Assembly (NCBI GenBank): GCA_041392475.1
Contig: JAWKLZ010000001.1
Coordinates: 1,426,001 to 1,490,000, forward strand
Direction: 5' to 3'
From: Chitinophagales bacterium
GTDB taxonomy: Bacteria; Bacteroidota; Bacteroidia; Chitinophagales; UBA2359
DNA length: 64,000 nt
Shown here: piece after piece, positions 18,561 to 28,269 of the stretch
Numbering within the stretch: position 1 is the first letter of the stretch
Layout of the letters: every line of letters begins with the position of its first letter
Translations under genes and position numbers: made by a program
The notes under the pieces: model-generated
Database searches by the model: none
Told to the model about the DNA's origin: nothing
What the model saw: the letters and a program-made list of their open reading frames with translations, nothing else

Positions 18561-21428
18561 ATGATAAAGAAAATTTCCCTCATCATACTCGGCATTGTTT
18601 TGCTGTTTGTTGCAGCATTGATAATTGCCCCCAATTTTTTCAAAGCCAAGATAGTCACTTTTGCCAAAGAACAACTCAATGCCAATCTGAATGCGCATGT
18701 TGATTTCAGCGATATTAGCCTCTCGCTCATCAAGGATTTTCCAGATTTACATGTATGCTTAGAAAACTTAGAGATAGCAGGAAAGGGCGATTTTGAAGGA
18801 GATACACTTGCCAATATTTCTCAGTTGGCACTGACTGTCAATGTTAAATCACTTTTTAATCAAGAACAAATTGAAGTCAAGCAGGTCAAGGTCATTGATG
18901 CCAAAATTTTGGCAAAAGTGTTGAGAGATGGACGAGCGAATTGGGATGTGACTTTGCCAGACACTATTGAAGTGACGAATGCCGAAGCCGAACCCACGAC
19001 CTTCAATGTAGGCGTTCAAGCATACAGTCTTGCCAATACCGACATCATTTACGACGACGCTTCTTTGGATACCAAAGTGACGATAAAAGGACTGAATCAT
19101 GAAGGGAAAGGAGATTTTACGCAAGACTTATTCACGCTCAATACCAAAACTACGATGGATGCTTTTACCATCAATTATGAGGGAATTGCTTACCTCAATC
19201 GGGTGAAAACAAAAGTTGACACAGATTTTGCGATGGACATGGTGAACGGAAAATATACCTTCAAAGGCGGAAAAGTATTGCTGAATGCGCTACCAATTGA
19301 CGTAGATGGTTGGCTACAAATGCCTCCTACTTCGGACGATATCAACATGGACATCACCTTTGATGCCAAAGAATCAGACTTCAAATATTTGCTGTCTTTG
19401 ATGCCCGCTATTTACATGAATGATTTTAAAGGTGTCGAAACAAAGGGGCGAATGGCATTGAAGGGCTTTGTGAAAGGTACGTACAATGCACAAAAAATGC
19501 CTGGCTTCAATGTAGATTTGAAGGCAATGGACGCTTATTTTCAATACCCTGATTTGCCGAAAGCAGTGGAAAACATCCAAGTTGATATGCAAATCAAAAA
19601 TCCAGATGGTGTTCCCGATCATACCGAAATCAACTTCTCCAAATTTGCCTTTCAAGTAGATCAAGACCCATTTGAAATCGTAGCAAATATCAAAACCCCC
19701 GTTTCTGACCCCAATTTTGACATGAAAGCAAAAGGTAAGGTAAATCTCACCAATTTGGCGCAAAGTTATCCGATGGAAGGAGCGAAAATGTCGGGTATGA
19801 TTGAAGCGGATATTGTAGCCAAAGGAAAGATGTCGGATGTCGAACAGAGTCGCTACGAACAGTTTGACATGAGTGGAGATTTGAAGGTAAATGATTTGAT
19901 TTATGCATCAACCAATTTACCACAAGATTTGAATGTCAAGAGTTTATCTATGTTTTTTACGCCCAGCAACGTGCAAGTGCGTGACATCAATGCAATCGTG
20001 GGACGCAGTGATTTTAAGGGTTCGGCAAGTGTGGAAAATATTCTAGGCTATGCGTTTGGGAAAGGAACATTGACAGGAAAGGCAGACATTCAATCCAATC
20101 AATTTGACTGCAATGAGTGGCTTTTGGAGGAAGGAGAAACCTTGCCAGCAGATCCCGATGCGAAAGGTGCTTCGGAGGTCTATGAAGTGTTTGAAGTTCC
20201 CGAAAACATCGATATGACCATCACTGCAAAAGCAGGTAAAGTGTTGTACGACAACATCGAACTGAAAAATGTAACAGGTAAACTCTTAGTCAAAGATGAA
20301 TCTATTGAACTCGCCGATTTTTCGTCAGAAACCTTGGATGGAAGCATTGTGATGAATGGTTCTTATAGTACCAAAGACCATTCCAATAAGCCTCATGTGA
20401 GTATGGAGTATGATATGAAAGAAATTGATGTAGTTCAGGCGTTTATCACCTTCAATTCGATGGAAAAACTCGCTCCGATTGCCAAATACATCAAAGGTAA
20501 TTTTTCTTCAAAATTTAAGGTTTCGGGTAATCTGAACGAAAACATGATGCCCGACATGAGCACTTTTGATGGAAATGGTTTGTTTGCAGTGTTGAAGGGA
20601 AGCATTGCAGGATTCAAACCAATGGACAAAATAGCAAATGCACTTCAAATCAAGGAATTAGAACAAGTCAAAAATTTCGATGCCAGCACTATTTTTTCTT
20701 TTGAAAATGGACGTGTATCAGTCAAACCTTTCGATATCAGTCCTTTTGGGGTAAAAATGAACATATTTGGTACACATGGTTTCGACCAAACTTTGGACTA
20801 CGACATCAAGGTACAAGTACCGAGAGACAAGCTGGGCGCACAAGCTAAATCGCTGGTATTGAGCCTAACCGAGCAGCTGGCTAAAAAAGACATTGTATTG
20901 GATGTGCCAGATTTTATCAACATCAATCTCAAACTAACGGGTACACTGCAAGATCCAAAAGTGGAAACCGACTTTACGGATGCTTTGGCTTCGGCGGGTA
21001 AATCGGTTGTAGATGCTGCAAAGGAACTCATTGACGAATCGGTCAACATGGTGAAAGATGAGGCGAAAGAATTGGTGGACAAGCAAAAAGAAAAAATCAC
21101 ACAGGCTACCAATGAGGTGAAAGACGAACTAAAAGATAAAGCAGGTGGATTGACCAAAGACTTGAAAAGTAAAGCCTTGGAGAATCCTGATTCTGCAAAG
21201 GTTTTCTTGAAAGATCAAGTGAAAGACCTCAAAGAAAATGGTACAAAAGGTGTGGCAGACAAGGCAACGGACTTATTGAAGGGCGGAAAGGACGACACCA
21301 AAGGTTCTAAGGATTCGCTGGAGCAAAATTTGGGTAAAAACGCCAAAGACAAAGCGAATGAAACTTTGAAAAATCTTTTTGGGAAACCGAAAAAGAAGGA
21401 GGAACCTGTGGATACTTCGGGGAATTAA
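18561..21428 (+). CDS. AsmA-family envelope protein with charged C-terminal tail
   Basis: About 955 residues from ATG 18561. A single N-terminal membrane helix (IILGIVLLFVAALIIA) is followed by an AsmA-type domain (LNAHVDFSDISLSLIKDFPDLHVCLENL). Long repetitive β segments and AsmA_2-like parts (GNGLFAVLKGSIAGFKPMDKIANAL; DYDIKVQVPRDKLG) come next. The family bridges inner and outer membrane and is tied to phospholipid transport. The last ~145 residues are unusual: Lys/Asp/Glu-rich helical, LEA-like (AAKELIDESVNMVKDEAKELVDKQKEKI ...), ending in a low-complexity basic stretch. That tail may lie in the periplasm as a flexible linker. Confidence 0.82.
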   Translation: MIKKISLIILGIVLLFVAALIIAPNFFKAKIVTFAKEQLNANLNAHVDFSDISLSLIKDFPDLHVCLENLEIAGKGDFEGDTLANISQLALTVNVKSLFNQEQIEVKQVKVIDAKILAKVLRDGRANWDVTLPDTIEVTNAEAEPTTFNVGVQAYSLANTDIIYDDASLDTKVTIKGLNHEGKGDFTQDLFTLNTKTTMDAFTINYEGIAYLNRVKTKVDTDFAMDMVNGKYTFKGGKVLLNALPIDVDGWLQMPPTSDDINMDITFDAKESDFKYLLSLMPAIYMNDFKGVETKGRMALKGFVKGTYNAQKMPGFNVDLKAMDAYFQYPDLPKAVENIQVDMQIKNPDGVPDHTEINFSKFAFQVDQDPFEIVANIKTPVSDPNFDMKAKGKVNLTNLAQSYPMEGAKMSGMIEADIVAKGKMSDVEQSRYEQFDMSGDLKVNDLIYASTNLPQDLNVKSLSMFFTPSNVQVRDINAIVGRSDFKGSASVENILGYAFGKGTLTGKADIQSNQFDCNEWLLEEGETLPADPDAKGASEVYEVFEVPENIDMTITAKAGKVLYDNIELKNVTGKLLVKDESIELADFSSETLDGSIVMNGSYSTKDHSNKPHVSMEYDMKEIDVVQAFITFNSMEKLAPIAKYIKGNFSSKFKVSGNLNENMMPDMSTFDGNGLFAVLKGSIAGFKPMDKIANALQIKELEQVKNFDASTIFSFENGRVSVKPFDISPFGVKMNIFGTHGFDQTLDYDIKVQVPRDKLGAQAKSLVLSLTEQLAKKDIVLDVPDFININLKLTGTLQDPKVETDFTDALASAGKSVVDAAKELIDESVNMVKDEAKELVDKQKEKITQATNEVKDELKDKAGGLTKDLKSKALENPDSAKVFLKDQVKDLKENGTKGVADKATDLLKGGKDDTKGSKDSLEQNLGKNAKDKANETLKNLFGKPKKKEEPVDTSGN

Positions 21429-21525
21429 AAAATGAAGTTTTCTTTTTTAAAGAAATGAGCATTTTTGAGATTATTATTGCATATATGAGATTTTTTCTTT
21501 AAAATTGCATTATAAAATTACATCT

Positions 21526-21810
21526 ATGCTTTATACCAATGAAAAAGTCAAACGATTATTAAAATCTGAATTGGTTAAAAGAGGTATAACAACTACCGAT
21601 TTGGTTATTCTTCTAAACAATGTGGGTTTGAATGAAACGAAATCAAGTATTGCAAGCAAAATTAGCAGAGGAACTTTTAGTGCAACTTTCTTCCTACAAT
21701 GTTTAGATGTAATTGGTTGTTCAAAATTGGATATTAGCGATTATCCAACAAATTTAAGCATTGCTGCCGAGCCAAAAATTGAATACACAATAAATAATGA
21801 TAAAAAATAA
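21526..21810 (+). CDS. DUF6471-type small protein preceding R-M methylase
   Basis: About 94 residues from ATG 21526. A TTG at 21505 is an alternative start. KVKRLLKSELVKRGITTTDLVILLNNVG...SSIASKISRGTFSATFFLQCLDVIG matches what I recall of DUF6471, a compact helical, possibly helix-turn-helix domain. It overlaps the cytosine methylase start by 14 bp, so the two are co-expressed. Its place ahead of an R-M methylase suggests a regulator of that system, comparable to a C protein. That role is inference from position. Confidence 0.65.
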   Translation: MLYTNEKVKRLLKSELVKRGITTTDLVILLNNVGLNETKSSIASKISRGTFSATFFLQCLDVIGCSKLDISDYPTNLSIAAEPKIEYTINNDKK

Positions 21811-23173
21811 TAAACTACGTTTTATTGATTTGTTCGCTGGATTAGGAGGAATCCGCTTGGGTTTTGAACAAGCATGTCAAGATAAAGGTATTGAAGCAGA
21901 GTGTGTGATGACCTCTGAAATCAAGCCTCATGCAATCAAAACTTTGAAGTACAATCATGACCATGAAAACTTTGTGGGAGATATTTTTCAAGTAAAAAAT
22001 GAGGATATTCCAAATTTTGATTTCCTTTTTGGAGGTTTTCCTTGTCAACCATTTAGCACTGGCGGGAAAAGGCAAGGTTTTGCTGATACAAGAGGAACTT
22101 TGTTTTTTGAGATTGAAAGAATAATCAAATACCATCAACCTATGGGTTTTATACTCGAAAATGTAGAAGGTTTGGTTAAACATGATTTAGAAAACAAAAA
22201 AGACCCTATAGGTAGAACTTTATCAACAATTATCTATAAGCTTGAAAAAGAACTTGGTTATCAGGTATCTTGGGAGGTTCTGGATTCTGTAAATTTTGGT
22301 GTGCCTCAGTCAAGAAAGAGAGTGTTTATCGTTGGCACGAAAGACCACAAAATTTCATTGAAGGATTTTTATGTGGAATACAAGGTTTTGAGGAGTGTCT
22401 TGGAAGAAGGCAAGGAAACTATGAATACCGATTTTACTCAGAAACTATTGGCTCACTTTACGATTCAAGAACTGTATGGTAAATCTATAAAAGACAAACG
22501 AGGCGGCAAGAACAACATTCATAGTTGGGATATTGGGCTTAAGGGCGAATGCACAAAAGAACAAATCTCTTTATTGAATCAACTATTTAAAGAACGTAGA
22601 AAAAAGCATTGGGCGAAAGAGATTGGCATTGATTGGATGGATGGTATGCCCTTGACTTTGAAGCAAATTCAAACTTTTGCTCCTTCCAATAATTTATTTA
22701 GCAGTTACAACTTAAAAGAATTACTGGACGATTTGGTTGAAAAGGGTTATTTACGTTTTGAACATCCCAAAAAATTGGTGACACAGGAAACAGAAAATGG
22801 CACTATACAATCTCGGATATATGATGAAACAAAACCGAAAGGCTACAATATTGTGACAGGAAAACTGAGCTTTGAAGTAAACAAGGTTTTAGATCCCAAT
22901 GACATCGCTCCTACCCTTGTTGCAACAGATATGGCGAAAATTGTAGTTCCTGATGGGAATGGCATTAGAAGGTTGACAATAAGAGAAGGTCTAAGAATTT
23001 TTGGTTATCCCGAAAATTATAAAATACCTGTTAAAGAACGTTTTGCCTTTGATTTACTCGGCAATACAGTTGTCGTTCCTGTGGTGAAAGCTATTGCAGA
23101 AAGGGTTCTGGAAGCTATAGACTTAAAAGACAAAAAGGTAGAACGAATCGAAGAAGTAATCATAGAAGCATAA
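21797..23173 (+). CDS. C5-cytosine DNA methyltransferase of an NgoBV/NlaIV-like R-M system
   Basis: 458 residues with all main C5-MTase motifs: DLFAGLGGIRLGFE (I), GGFPCQPFS with catalytic C83 (IV), ENV at 121-123 (VI), QSRKRVF (VIII), and LLGNTVVVPVV (X). The ~150-residue stretch between VIII and the C-terminal part is the target-recognition region. It should methylate cytosine in the site cut by the convergent nuclease at 23160. If the nuclease assignment holds, the site is of the GGNNCC type. Its 3' end overlaps the nuclease 3' end by 14 bp. Confidence 0.92.
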   Translation: MIKNNKLRFIDLFAGLGGIRLGFEQACQDKGIEAECVMTSEIKPHAIKTLKYNHDHENFVGDIFQVKNEDIPNFDFLFGGFPCQPFSTGGKRQGFADTRGTLFFEIERIIKYHQPMGFILENVEGLVKHDLENKKDPIGRTLSTIIYKLEKELGYQVSWEVLDSVNFGVPQSRKRVFIVGTKDHKISLKDFYVEYKVLRSVLEEGKETMNTDFTQKLLAHFTIQELYGKSIKDKRGGKNNIHSWDIGLKGECTKEQISLLNQLFKERRKKHWAKEIGIDWMDGMPLTLKQIQTFAPSNNLFSSYNLKELLDDLVEKGYLRFEHPKKLVTQETENGTIQSRIYDETKPKGYNIVTGKLSFEVNKVLDPNDIAPTLVATDMAKIVVPDGNGIRRLTIREGLRIFGYPENYKIPVKERFAFDLLGNTVVVPVVKAIAERVLEAIDLKDKKVERIEEVIIEA

Positions 23174-23849
23174 GTCCTGTATTTTCAGCATATTTATTAA
23201 TCACATTGTACAACCAATTTTCTCTATATCCTGCACACTGAAGATACATATCTTGAGTATCAGCTAAAGCTCTGAGAAAATCTATTTTATTTGTAAAAGC
23301 TACGTGTTTAAGTCTTTGTGAATACCATGTACATGGACGTATGTTGTAAATCTGCCCTCTCTTTGTTTGAACTTTGATTGGGTTAGGTCCAGAGGGGCTT
23401 GAAATCTCCCAAACTTTCTTTAACCAAACATTATGAATTCTAAGTTCAGCATTAATCATCCTATAACTCAAAATCAAATAATCTGCTTCAATTCTTTCGG
23501 GTTTGGTCAATAATGATGTGCAATATGAATCAAAATTTGCGATATCAAATGCAGGACCTGCATCGGCATTGAATGTTTTTATCTCCAGAAAGTCTCCAGT
23601 ATCGCTATCAGAAAGCAAGAAATCAGGAAATTCTTGAGTATTTCCTCTAGTTCTGTAATAATAGTTTTTGCTATCAAACCAATTTCTAATCCATTCTTGA
23701 AGCAAATCGCCAACAGCATCTTTTCCATTGTACCTTGCAGTAATATTCCCTAATTTTATTTCAACACTTCCAATCTTACTTTTGATGTCAAAATTATTGA
23801 CAAGTTCATTGTAAATTTGTGCTGCTGATACTCTTAATTTGCTCGGCAT
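23160..23849 (-). CDS. NgoBV/NlaIV-family type II restriction endonuclease
   Basis: 229 residues. KDAVGDLLQEWIRNWF, NTQEFPDFLL and DFLEIKTFNADAGPAFDIANFDSY match my memory of the NgoBV/NlaIV nuclease family. P75-D76 and E89-x-K91 form the PD-(D/E)xK catalytic core. Known members cut GGNNCC. The partner C5-MTase is convergent and overlaps it by 14 bp, which fits a complete R-M system. Transcribed from its own promoter between 23849 and 23935, away from the methylase. That separation could allow delayed nuclease expression after entry into a new host. Confidence 0.82.
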   Translation of the reverse strand: MPSKLRVSAAQIYNELVNNFDIKSKIGSVEIKLGNITARYNGKDAVGDLLQEWIRNWFDSKNYYYRTRGNTQEFPDFLLSDSDTGDFLEIKTFNADAGPAFDIANFDSYCTSLLTKPERIEADYLILSYRMINAELRIHNVWLKKVWEISSPSGPNPIKVQTKRGQIYNIRPCTWYSQRLKHVAFTNKIDFLRALADTQDMYLQCAGYRENWLYNVINKYAENTGLMLL

Positions 23850-23934
23850 GTTTGCATTTTGAAAATTGTGATAAATAACGATTCAAACTCAAATGTAATT
23901 AAATTATCTTTCTTGACCTACTAATATTCTTCCT

Positions 23935-24891
23935 ATGAACATTGTAATCTTAGACGGCTATGTAGCCAATTCTGGTGATTTGAGTTGGAAAGGTATCACC
24001 CAACTAGGGGAAACAACTATTTACGATAGAACTCCTCCCGACTTAGTATTTGACCGAGCCAAACAAGCAGAGATTTTGGTGGTCAATAAGGTAGTTTTGG
24101 ATGAAACGATGCTCAACAAATTATCCCCAAAGCTAAAATGTGTCTGTACACTTGCAACGGGCTACAACAACATTGATGTAAAAACAGCTCAAAAATGCGG
24201 CATCACAATATGCAATGCAATTGGTTATGGTTCTCCTTCGGTAGCGCAACACGTTTTTGCACTTTTGCTTCAATTGACCAATCAAGTCGCACTTCACAAC
24301 CAAAGCGTCCAAAACAATGAATGGGCAAACTCCAAAGATTGGTCTTATACCAAAAGTCCGATGATGGAATTGGCAGGCAAAACGATAGGCGTGTATGGCA
24401 CAGGTCAAATCGGGCAGCAGGTCATCAAAATTGCAATGGCTTTTGATATGAACATCCTCGCCGTCCGAAAAAATCCCAACAAACCTACACCTCAATATGT
24501 GAAATTGGTGGACATTCCGACCTTGTTTGGCAAAAGTGATGTATTGACCCTACACGCCCCTTTGACCTACGAAAACACCCACATCGTCAACCGCAAAACA
24601 CTTTCGATTATGAAACCCACTGCCTTCTTAATCAACACAGGGCGAGGCGGTTTGGTCAATGAAGCGGACTTACGAGAAGCACTTTTGTATGGTTCGATTG
24701 CGGGGGCAGCTTTAGACGTACTTTCAGAAGAACCGCCTCCACAAAACCACCTCCTTCTCAACCTTCCCAATTGCATCATTACTCCTCACCTTGCTTGGGC
24801 AACCCGAGAATCGAGAAGCCGTTTGATTCAGATTGTAGCAGACAACATTGAAGCTTTTTTGAAGGGAAAACCACAAAATGTGGTGAGTTGA
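23935..24891 (+). CDS. D-2-hydroxyacid dehydrogenase (glycerate dehydrogenase-like)
   Basis: 318 residues. GVYGTGQIGQQV (residues ~152-163) is the NAD-binding Rossmann motif. NTGRGGLV holds the catalytic Arg region, SEEPPP the Glu, and ITPHLAW the catalytic His. Length is normal. The enzyme interconverts a 2-keto acid and a D-2-hydroxy acid. The sequence is closest in feel to glycerate dehydrogenase/hydroxypyruvate reductase, but the substrate is not certain. Confidence 0.88.
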   Translation: MNIVILDGYVANSGDLSWKGITQLGETTIYDRTPPDLVFDRAKQAEILVVNKVVLDETMLNKLSPKLKCVCTLATGYNNIDVKTAQKCGITICNAIGYGSPSVAQHVFALLLQLTNQVALHNQSVQNNEWANSKDWSYTKSPMMELAGKTIGVYGTGQIGQQVIKIAMAFDMNILAVRKNPNKPTPQYVKLVDIPTLFGKSDVLTLHAPLTYENTHIVNRKTLSIMKPTAFLINTGRGGLVNEADLREALLYGSIAGAALDVLSEEPPPQNHLLLNLPNCIITPHLAWATRESRSRLIQIVADNIEAFLKGKPQNVVS

Positions 24892-24929
24892 TTTTTGGGC
24901 TTTGTTCTCCCATTTTCACTTCATTTTAT

Positions 24930-24937
24930 TAACTTTG
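24930..24937 (+). promoter_or_regulatory. Bacteroidota -7 box (TAACTTTG)
   Basis: TAACTTTG matches the TAnnTTTG consensus. It lies 33 bp before the ATG of the DinB-like gene. No convincing TTTG -33 box at the ideal 19-bp spacing is seen. Confidence 0.45.
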
Positions 24938-24970
24938 GCAAACCTTCTCGTTTCAAACCTTACAGGCAAT

Positions 24971-25564
24971 ATGATCAAATACTTACTCCTTCTAATCACC
25001 CTATTTATGGCTACGAACCTCTATTCTCAAACAGGTAATTCTCCCCTACCCTATCACCAAATCCCCGACTATCCCGACAAATATTCTGCTACGACTACTG
25101 TGGCGAGAATGTTAGACGGTTTGGGTTATCGCTACTATTGGGCAACCGATAGTTTGCGAACAGAAGACCTCGAATACAAACCCAGTGAAGACAGCAGAAG
25201 CGCAGGACATACCATAGAGCATATTCACGGCCTTAGTCAAACAGTTCTCAATGCGATTCAACAAAAAGCAAATGTTCCTACTGAACCTGAAGAATTGAGC
25301 TTTGAAGAAACCCGAAAACGCACTTTGGAGAACTTCAAAATAGCGAGTGAAATACTAAAAAACAGCAAGAAAAAAGACCTCAAAAAGTTCGATATTGTCT
25401 TCAAAAGAGGTGATAAATCATCGAGTTTTCCCTTTTGGAATTTACTCAACGGCCCAATTGCAGATGCGATTTACCACACAGGACAGATTGTAGCTTATCG
25501 CCGTGCTTCAGGGAATCCGCTTAATTCTAAGGTAAGCGTTTTTACGGGGAAGAATAAGGAGTAA
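24971..25564 (+). CDS. Secreted DinB-like four-helix protein
   Basis: About 197 residues from ATG 24971, which gives a signal peptide MIKYLLLLITLFMATNLYSQ. A longer in-frame start at 24902 lies before the promoter-like box and is unlikely. The mature protein has DinB-superfamily features: a helix with HTIEHIHGL and a C-terminal HTGQIVAYRR, whose His residues usually bind a divalent metal. Export is seen in some Bacteroidota members. Activity unknown; thiol transferase-like or metal-dependent roles are known in the superfamily. Confidence 0.75.
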   Translation: MIKYLLLLITLFMATNLYSQTGNSPLPYHQIPDYPDKYSATTTVARMLDGLGYRYYWATDSLRTEDLEYKPSEDSRSAGHTIEHIHGLSQTVLNAIQQKANVPTEPEELSFEETRKRTLENFKIASEILKNSKKKDLKKFDIVFKRGDKSSSFPFWNLLNGPIADAIYHTGQIVAYRRASGNPLNSKVSVFTGKNKE

Positions 25565-25606
25565 GCAATTTCCTAAAAGACTTAACAAGTTATAAACCCT
25601 TTCTCT

Positions 25607-28210
25607 ATGAAACACTTTTCCCTTTTATTGCTCCTCATCTCCTCCTTCAATATTTTCATACTTCAAGCACAACAACCCAACACTTCCCCCACCAAACGAG
25701 GAGTCGTAATAGACGATTCGGGTGTGATGAAATGGGCAGATACACAAGAAGAAATACAAGGTTTTGGAGTGAACTATACCACCCCTTTTGCACATGCGTA
25801 TCGGTCAGCATTGAAGTTGGGAGTCAATCCGTTGGAGGCAATTGATGAAGATGTGTATCACTTTTCCCGATTGGGATTCGACCTTTATAGAGTTCATGTT
25901 TGGGACACCGAAATCAGTGACACTTTGGGAAATTTGTTGTTCAATGAACACTTAAACGCTTTTGATTATTTATTGAAAAAATTAGGTGAACGAAACATCA
26001 ACTATGTCATCACCCCCATTGCTTTTTGGGGCAACGGTTGGCCTGAACCCGATGACAAAACGCCGGGATTTTCTGCAAAATATGGCAAAGACAAATGCCT
26101 CACAAATCCCGATGCCATTGCAGCCCAACAGAATTATTTGTACCAATTCATGAACCATGTCAATCCTTATACACAAGTTGCGTACAAAAACGATCCTCGC
26201 CTCATTGCCATCGAAATCAGCAACGAACCGCATCACCGAGAAGCTCCCGAAAAAGTCACCAAATTTGTAAAAGGAATGGTCGAATCTGTCCGCAAAACGG
26301 GCTACGAAAAACCTATTTTTTACAACATCAGCCACAGCGTACATTTAGCAGACGACTACTTCAAAGCCGATATTCAAGGCGGCACCTTCCAATGGTATCC
26401 AACGGGTTTGGGTTATCAAGAAGAATTGCAGGGAAATTTTCTACCGAATGTGGACAAGTACGACATTCCTTTTGAAGCGACCATCAAAAAGCACAAAGCA
26501 GCGAAATTGGTCTATGAATTTGATGCAGCAGATATTGGCAAATCCTACATTTATCCTGCAATGGCTCGTTCGTTCAGAACAACAGGTATTCAGATTGCCA
26601 CACATTTTGCGTATGACCCCACTTATTTAGCGTATGCCAATACGGAGTACAATACGCACCACATGAATTTAGCCTATACACCAGACAAGGCATTGAGTTT
26701 GAAGATATGTTCAGAGGTTTTTCACCACATTCCGATGTACAAAGATTTTGGTGCATACCCCCAAAACGCCGAATTTGACGACTTTTTGGTAAACTACGAA
26801 CAGAATCTCGCGATGTTCAATACCAATGAAAAATATTTTCACACCAACAGCACTTCCATCGCTCCCAAAAATTCTGCAAAACTCCAACACCTTGCAGGAC
26901 ATGGCAGTTCTCCAATCGTGGAATACAGTGGAACAGGAGCTTACTTTCTGGACAAACTCGAAAAGGGCGTTTGGCGATTGGAGGTAATGCCTGACGCACT
27001 TATCATCCGAAATCCATATGGTAGAAACAGCCTCGACAAAAAAGTGGCAGTAATTCAATGGAATGAAAACCAAATAAATATCAAACTAAATGATTTGGGA
27101 ATGGACTTCAATATCCACCCTCTCAATGACGGTAATTCCTTCAAAACCCAAACAAAAAATGGCCTATTTACGATCACTCCTGGCAGTTACCTACTCACCA
27201 AAGCAGGTATAAACTCCAAATGGAAGGCCTCGGACAATTGGCAAAACATTCGATTGGGTGAATTTCACGCTCCCAAAAGTACAGTGGATAAAATCTATTT
27301 GGTACATGAACCCTTTGCTTCAACGACTGCAAACGAAGATTTGAAAATAACGGCGCAGGTAATCAGCCCCAATCCCAACTTCAAAGTACAACTACAATTG
27401 ACCAGCGGCTTGGATTGGAAATTGATAGAAATGGAGCGAAAAGAAGGCTTCAAATATGTTGCAACTATTCCAAAGAATCAAACCAAGCAAGGTTTTTTGA
27501 CCTACTACTTATATGTAAAAAGCAGCGATGAGAACACCACTTTTCCTGCTGCAAAAACGGGTTTTCCCTACGATTGGGATTTTTATGAGCGCACTCCTTA
27601 CAGCGTGCGGGTCATCAAAAAAGAGCAGCCAATTTACTTATTTGATGCTCAAGAGGATTGGACAAAACTTTCACTGAGCTGGTGGTCAAGAGATTCTCAA
27701 TTGATTCCTACCAACCAAGCCCATGAAGCGGAATACCAAATCAGAATAAACGAATTGTTCCAAAAAGACGAAGAAAATCTCAATGCTACCCCAATTTACG
27801 ATTACAGCATCAAATACTACATCAACCGAAAAGTCAATCACTTACGAACGCAACTAACTGAAAAGAAAGTTTTGGTTCTTAAGGCCCGTTCATTAGACGC
27901 AGAACCCAAACCCATACAAATTTCACTTACCACTAAAGATGGTAGAGCTTATGGCAAAGTTGTTGAACTGGGAACAACTTTACAGGAATACGAAATCCCT
28001 ATTGCAGCATTGAAAGAAGTGAAAACCATCACTATGCCCCGTCCTTATCCAACTTTTTTGCCCTACTATTTTGAAGCAGATGCCACTACTCAACATCAAC
28101 TGAATATGGCCGATATTGAAGGAATTCAAATTTCTATTGGACCTGATATTGAAGAGAACCAACGCATGAAAGCGCATGGTGTAGGAATTGTAGGAGTGAT
28201 GTTGAGGTGA
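25607..28210 (+). CDS. Secreted GH5-like glycoside hydrolase (mannanase/glucanase type)
   Basis: 867 residues with a signal peptide (LLLLLISSFNIFILQAQ). The (β/α)8 catalytic domain covers ~45-400. E207 in ISNEPHH fits the GH5 acid/base after the β4 strand NE-P motif. E304 in KLVYEFDAADI fits the nucleophile on β7. RLGFDLYRVHVWD is the typical β2-β3 region. Residues ~640-867 are β-rich and may form a carbohydrate-binding module. No T9SS tail is seen, so it is probably periplasmic. Substrate is likely a β-mannan or β-glucan; the subfamily is unknown. Confidence 0.78.
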   Translation: MKHFSLLLLLISSFNIFILQAQQPNTSPTKRGVVIDDSGVMKWADTQEEIQGFGVNYTTPFAHAYRSALKLGVNPLEAIDEDVYHFSRLGFDLYRVHVWDTEISDTLGNLLFNEHLNAFDYLLKKLGERNINYVITPIAFWGNGWPEPDDKTPGFSAKYGKDKCLTNPDAIAAQQNYLYQFMNHVNPYTQVAYKNDPRLIAIEISNEPHHREAPEKVTKFVKGMVESVRKTGYEKPIFYNISHSVHLADDYFKADIQGGTFQWYPTGLGYQEELQGNFLPNVDKYDIPFEATIKKHKAAKLVYEFDAADIGKSYIYPAMARSFRTTGIQIATHFAYDPTYLAYANTEYNTHHMNLAYTPDKALSLKICSEVFHHIPMYKDFGAYPQNAEFDDFLVNYEQNLAMFNTNEKYFHTNSTSIAPKNSAKLQHLAGHGSSPIVEYSGTGAYFLDKLEKGVWRLEVMPDALIIRNPYGRNSLDKKVAVIQWNENQINIKLNDLGMDFNIHPLNDGNSFKTQTKNGLFTITPGSYLLTKAGINSKWKASDNWQNIRLGEFHAPKSTVDKIYLVHEPFASTTANEDLKITAQVISPNPNFKVQLQLTSGLDWKLIEMERKEGFKYVATIPKNQTKQGFLTYYLYVKSSDENTTFPAAKTGFPYDWDFYERTPYSVRVIKKEQPIYLFDAQEDWTKLSLSWWSRDSQLIPTNQAHEAEYQIRINELFQKDEENLNATPIYDYSIKYYINRKVNHLRTQLTEKKVLVLKARSLDAEPKPIQISLTTKDGRAYGKVVELGTTLQEYEIPIAALKEVKTITMPRPYPTFLPYYFEADATTQHQLNMADIEGIQISIGPDIEENQRMKAHGVGIVGVMLR

Positions 28211-28269
28211 TTTTTGATGAAGTAAAATGTATTTCCTATTTTCAACTATTTGATGTAATTTCAACTTAT

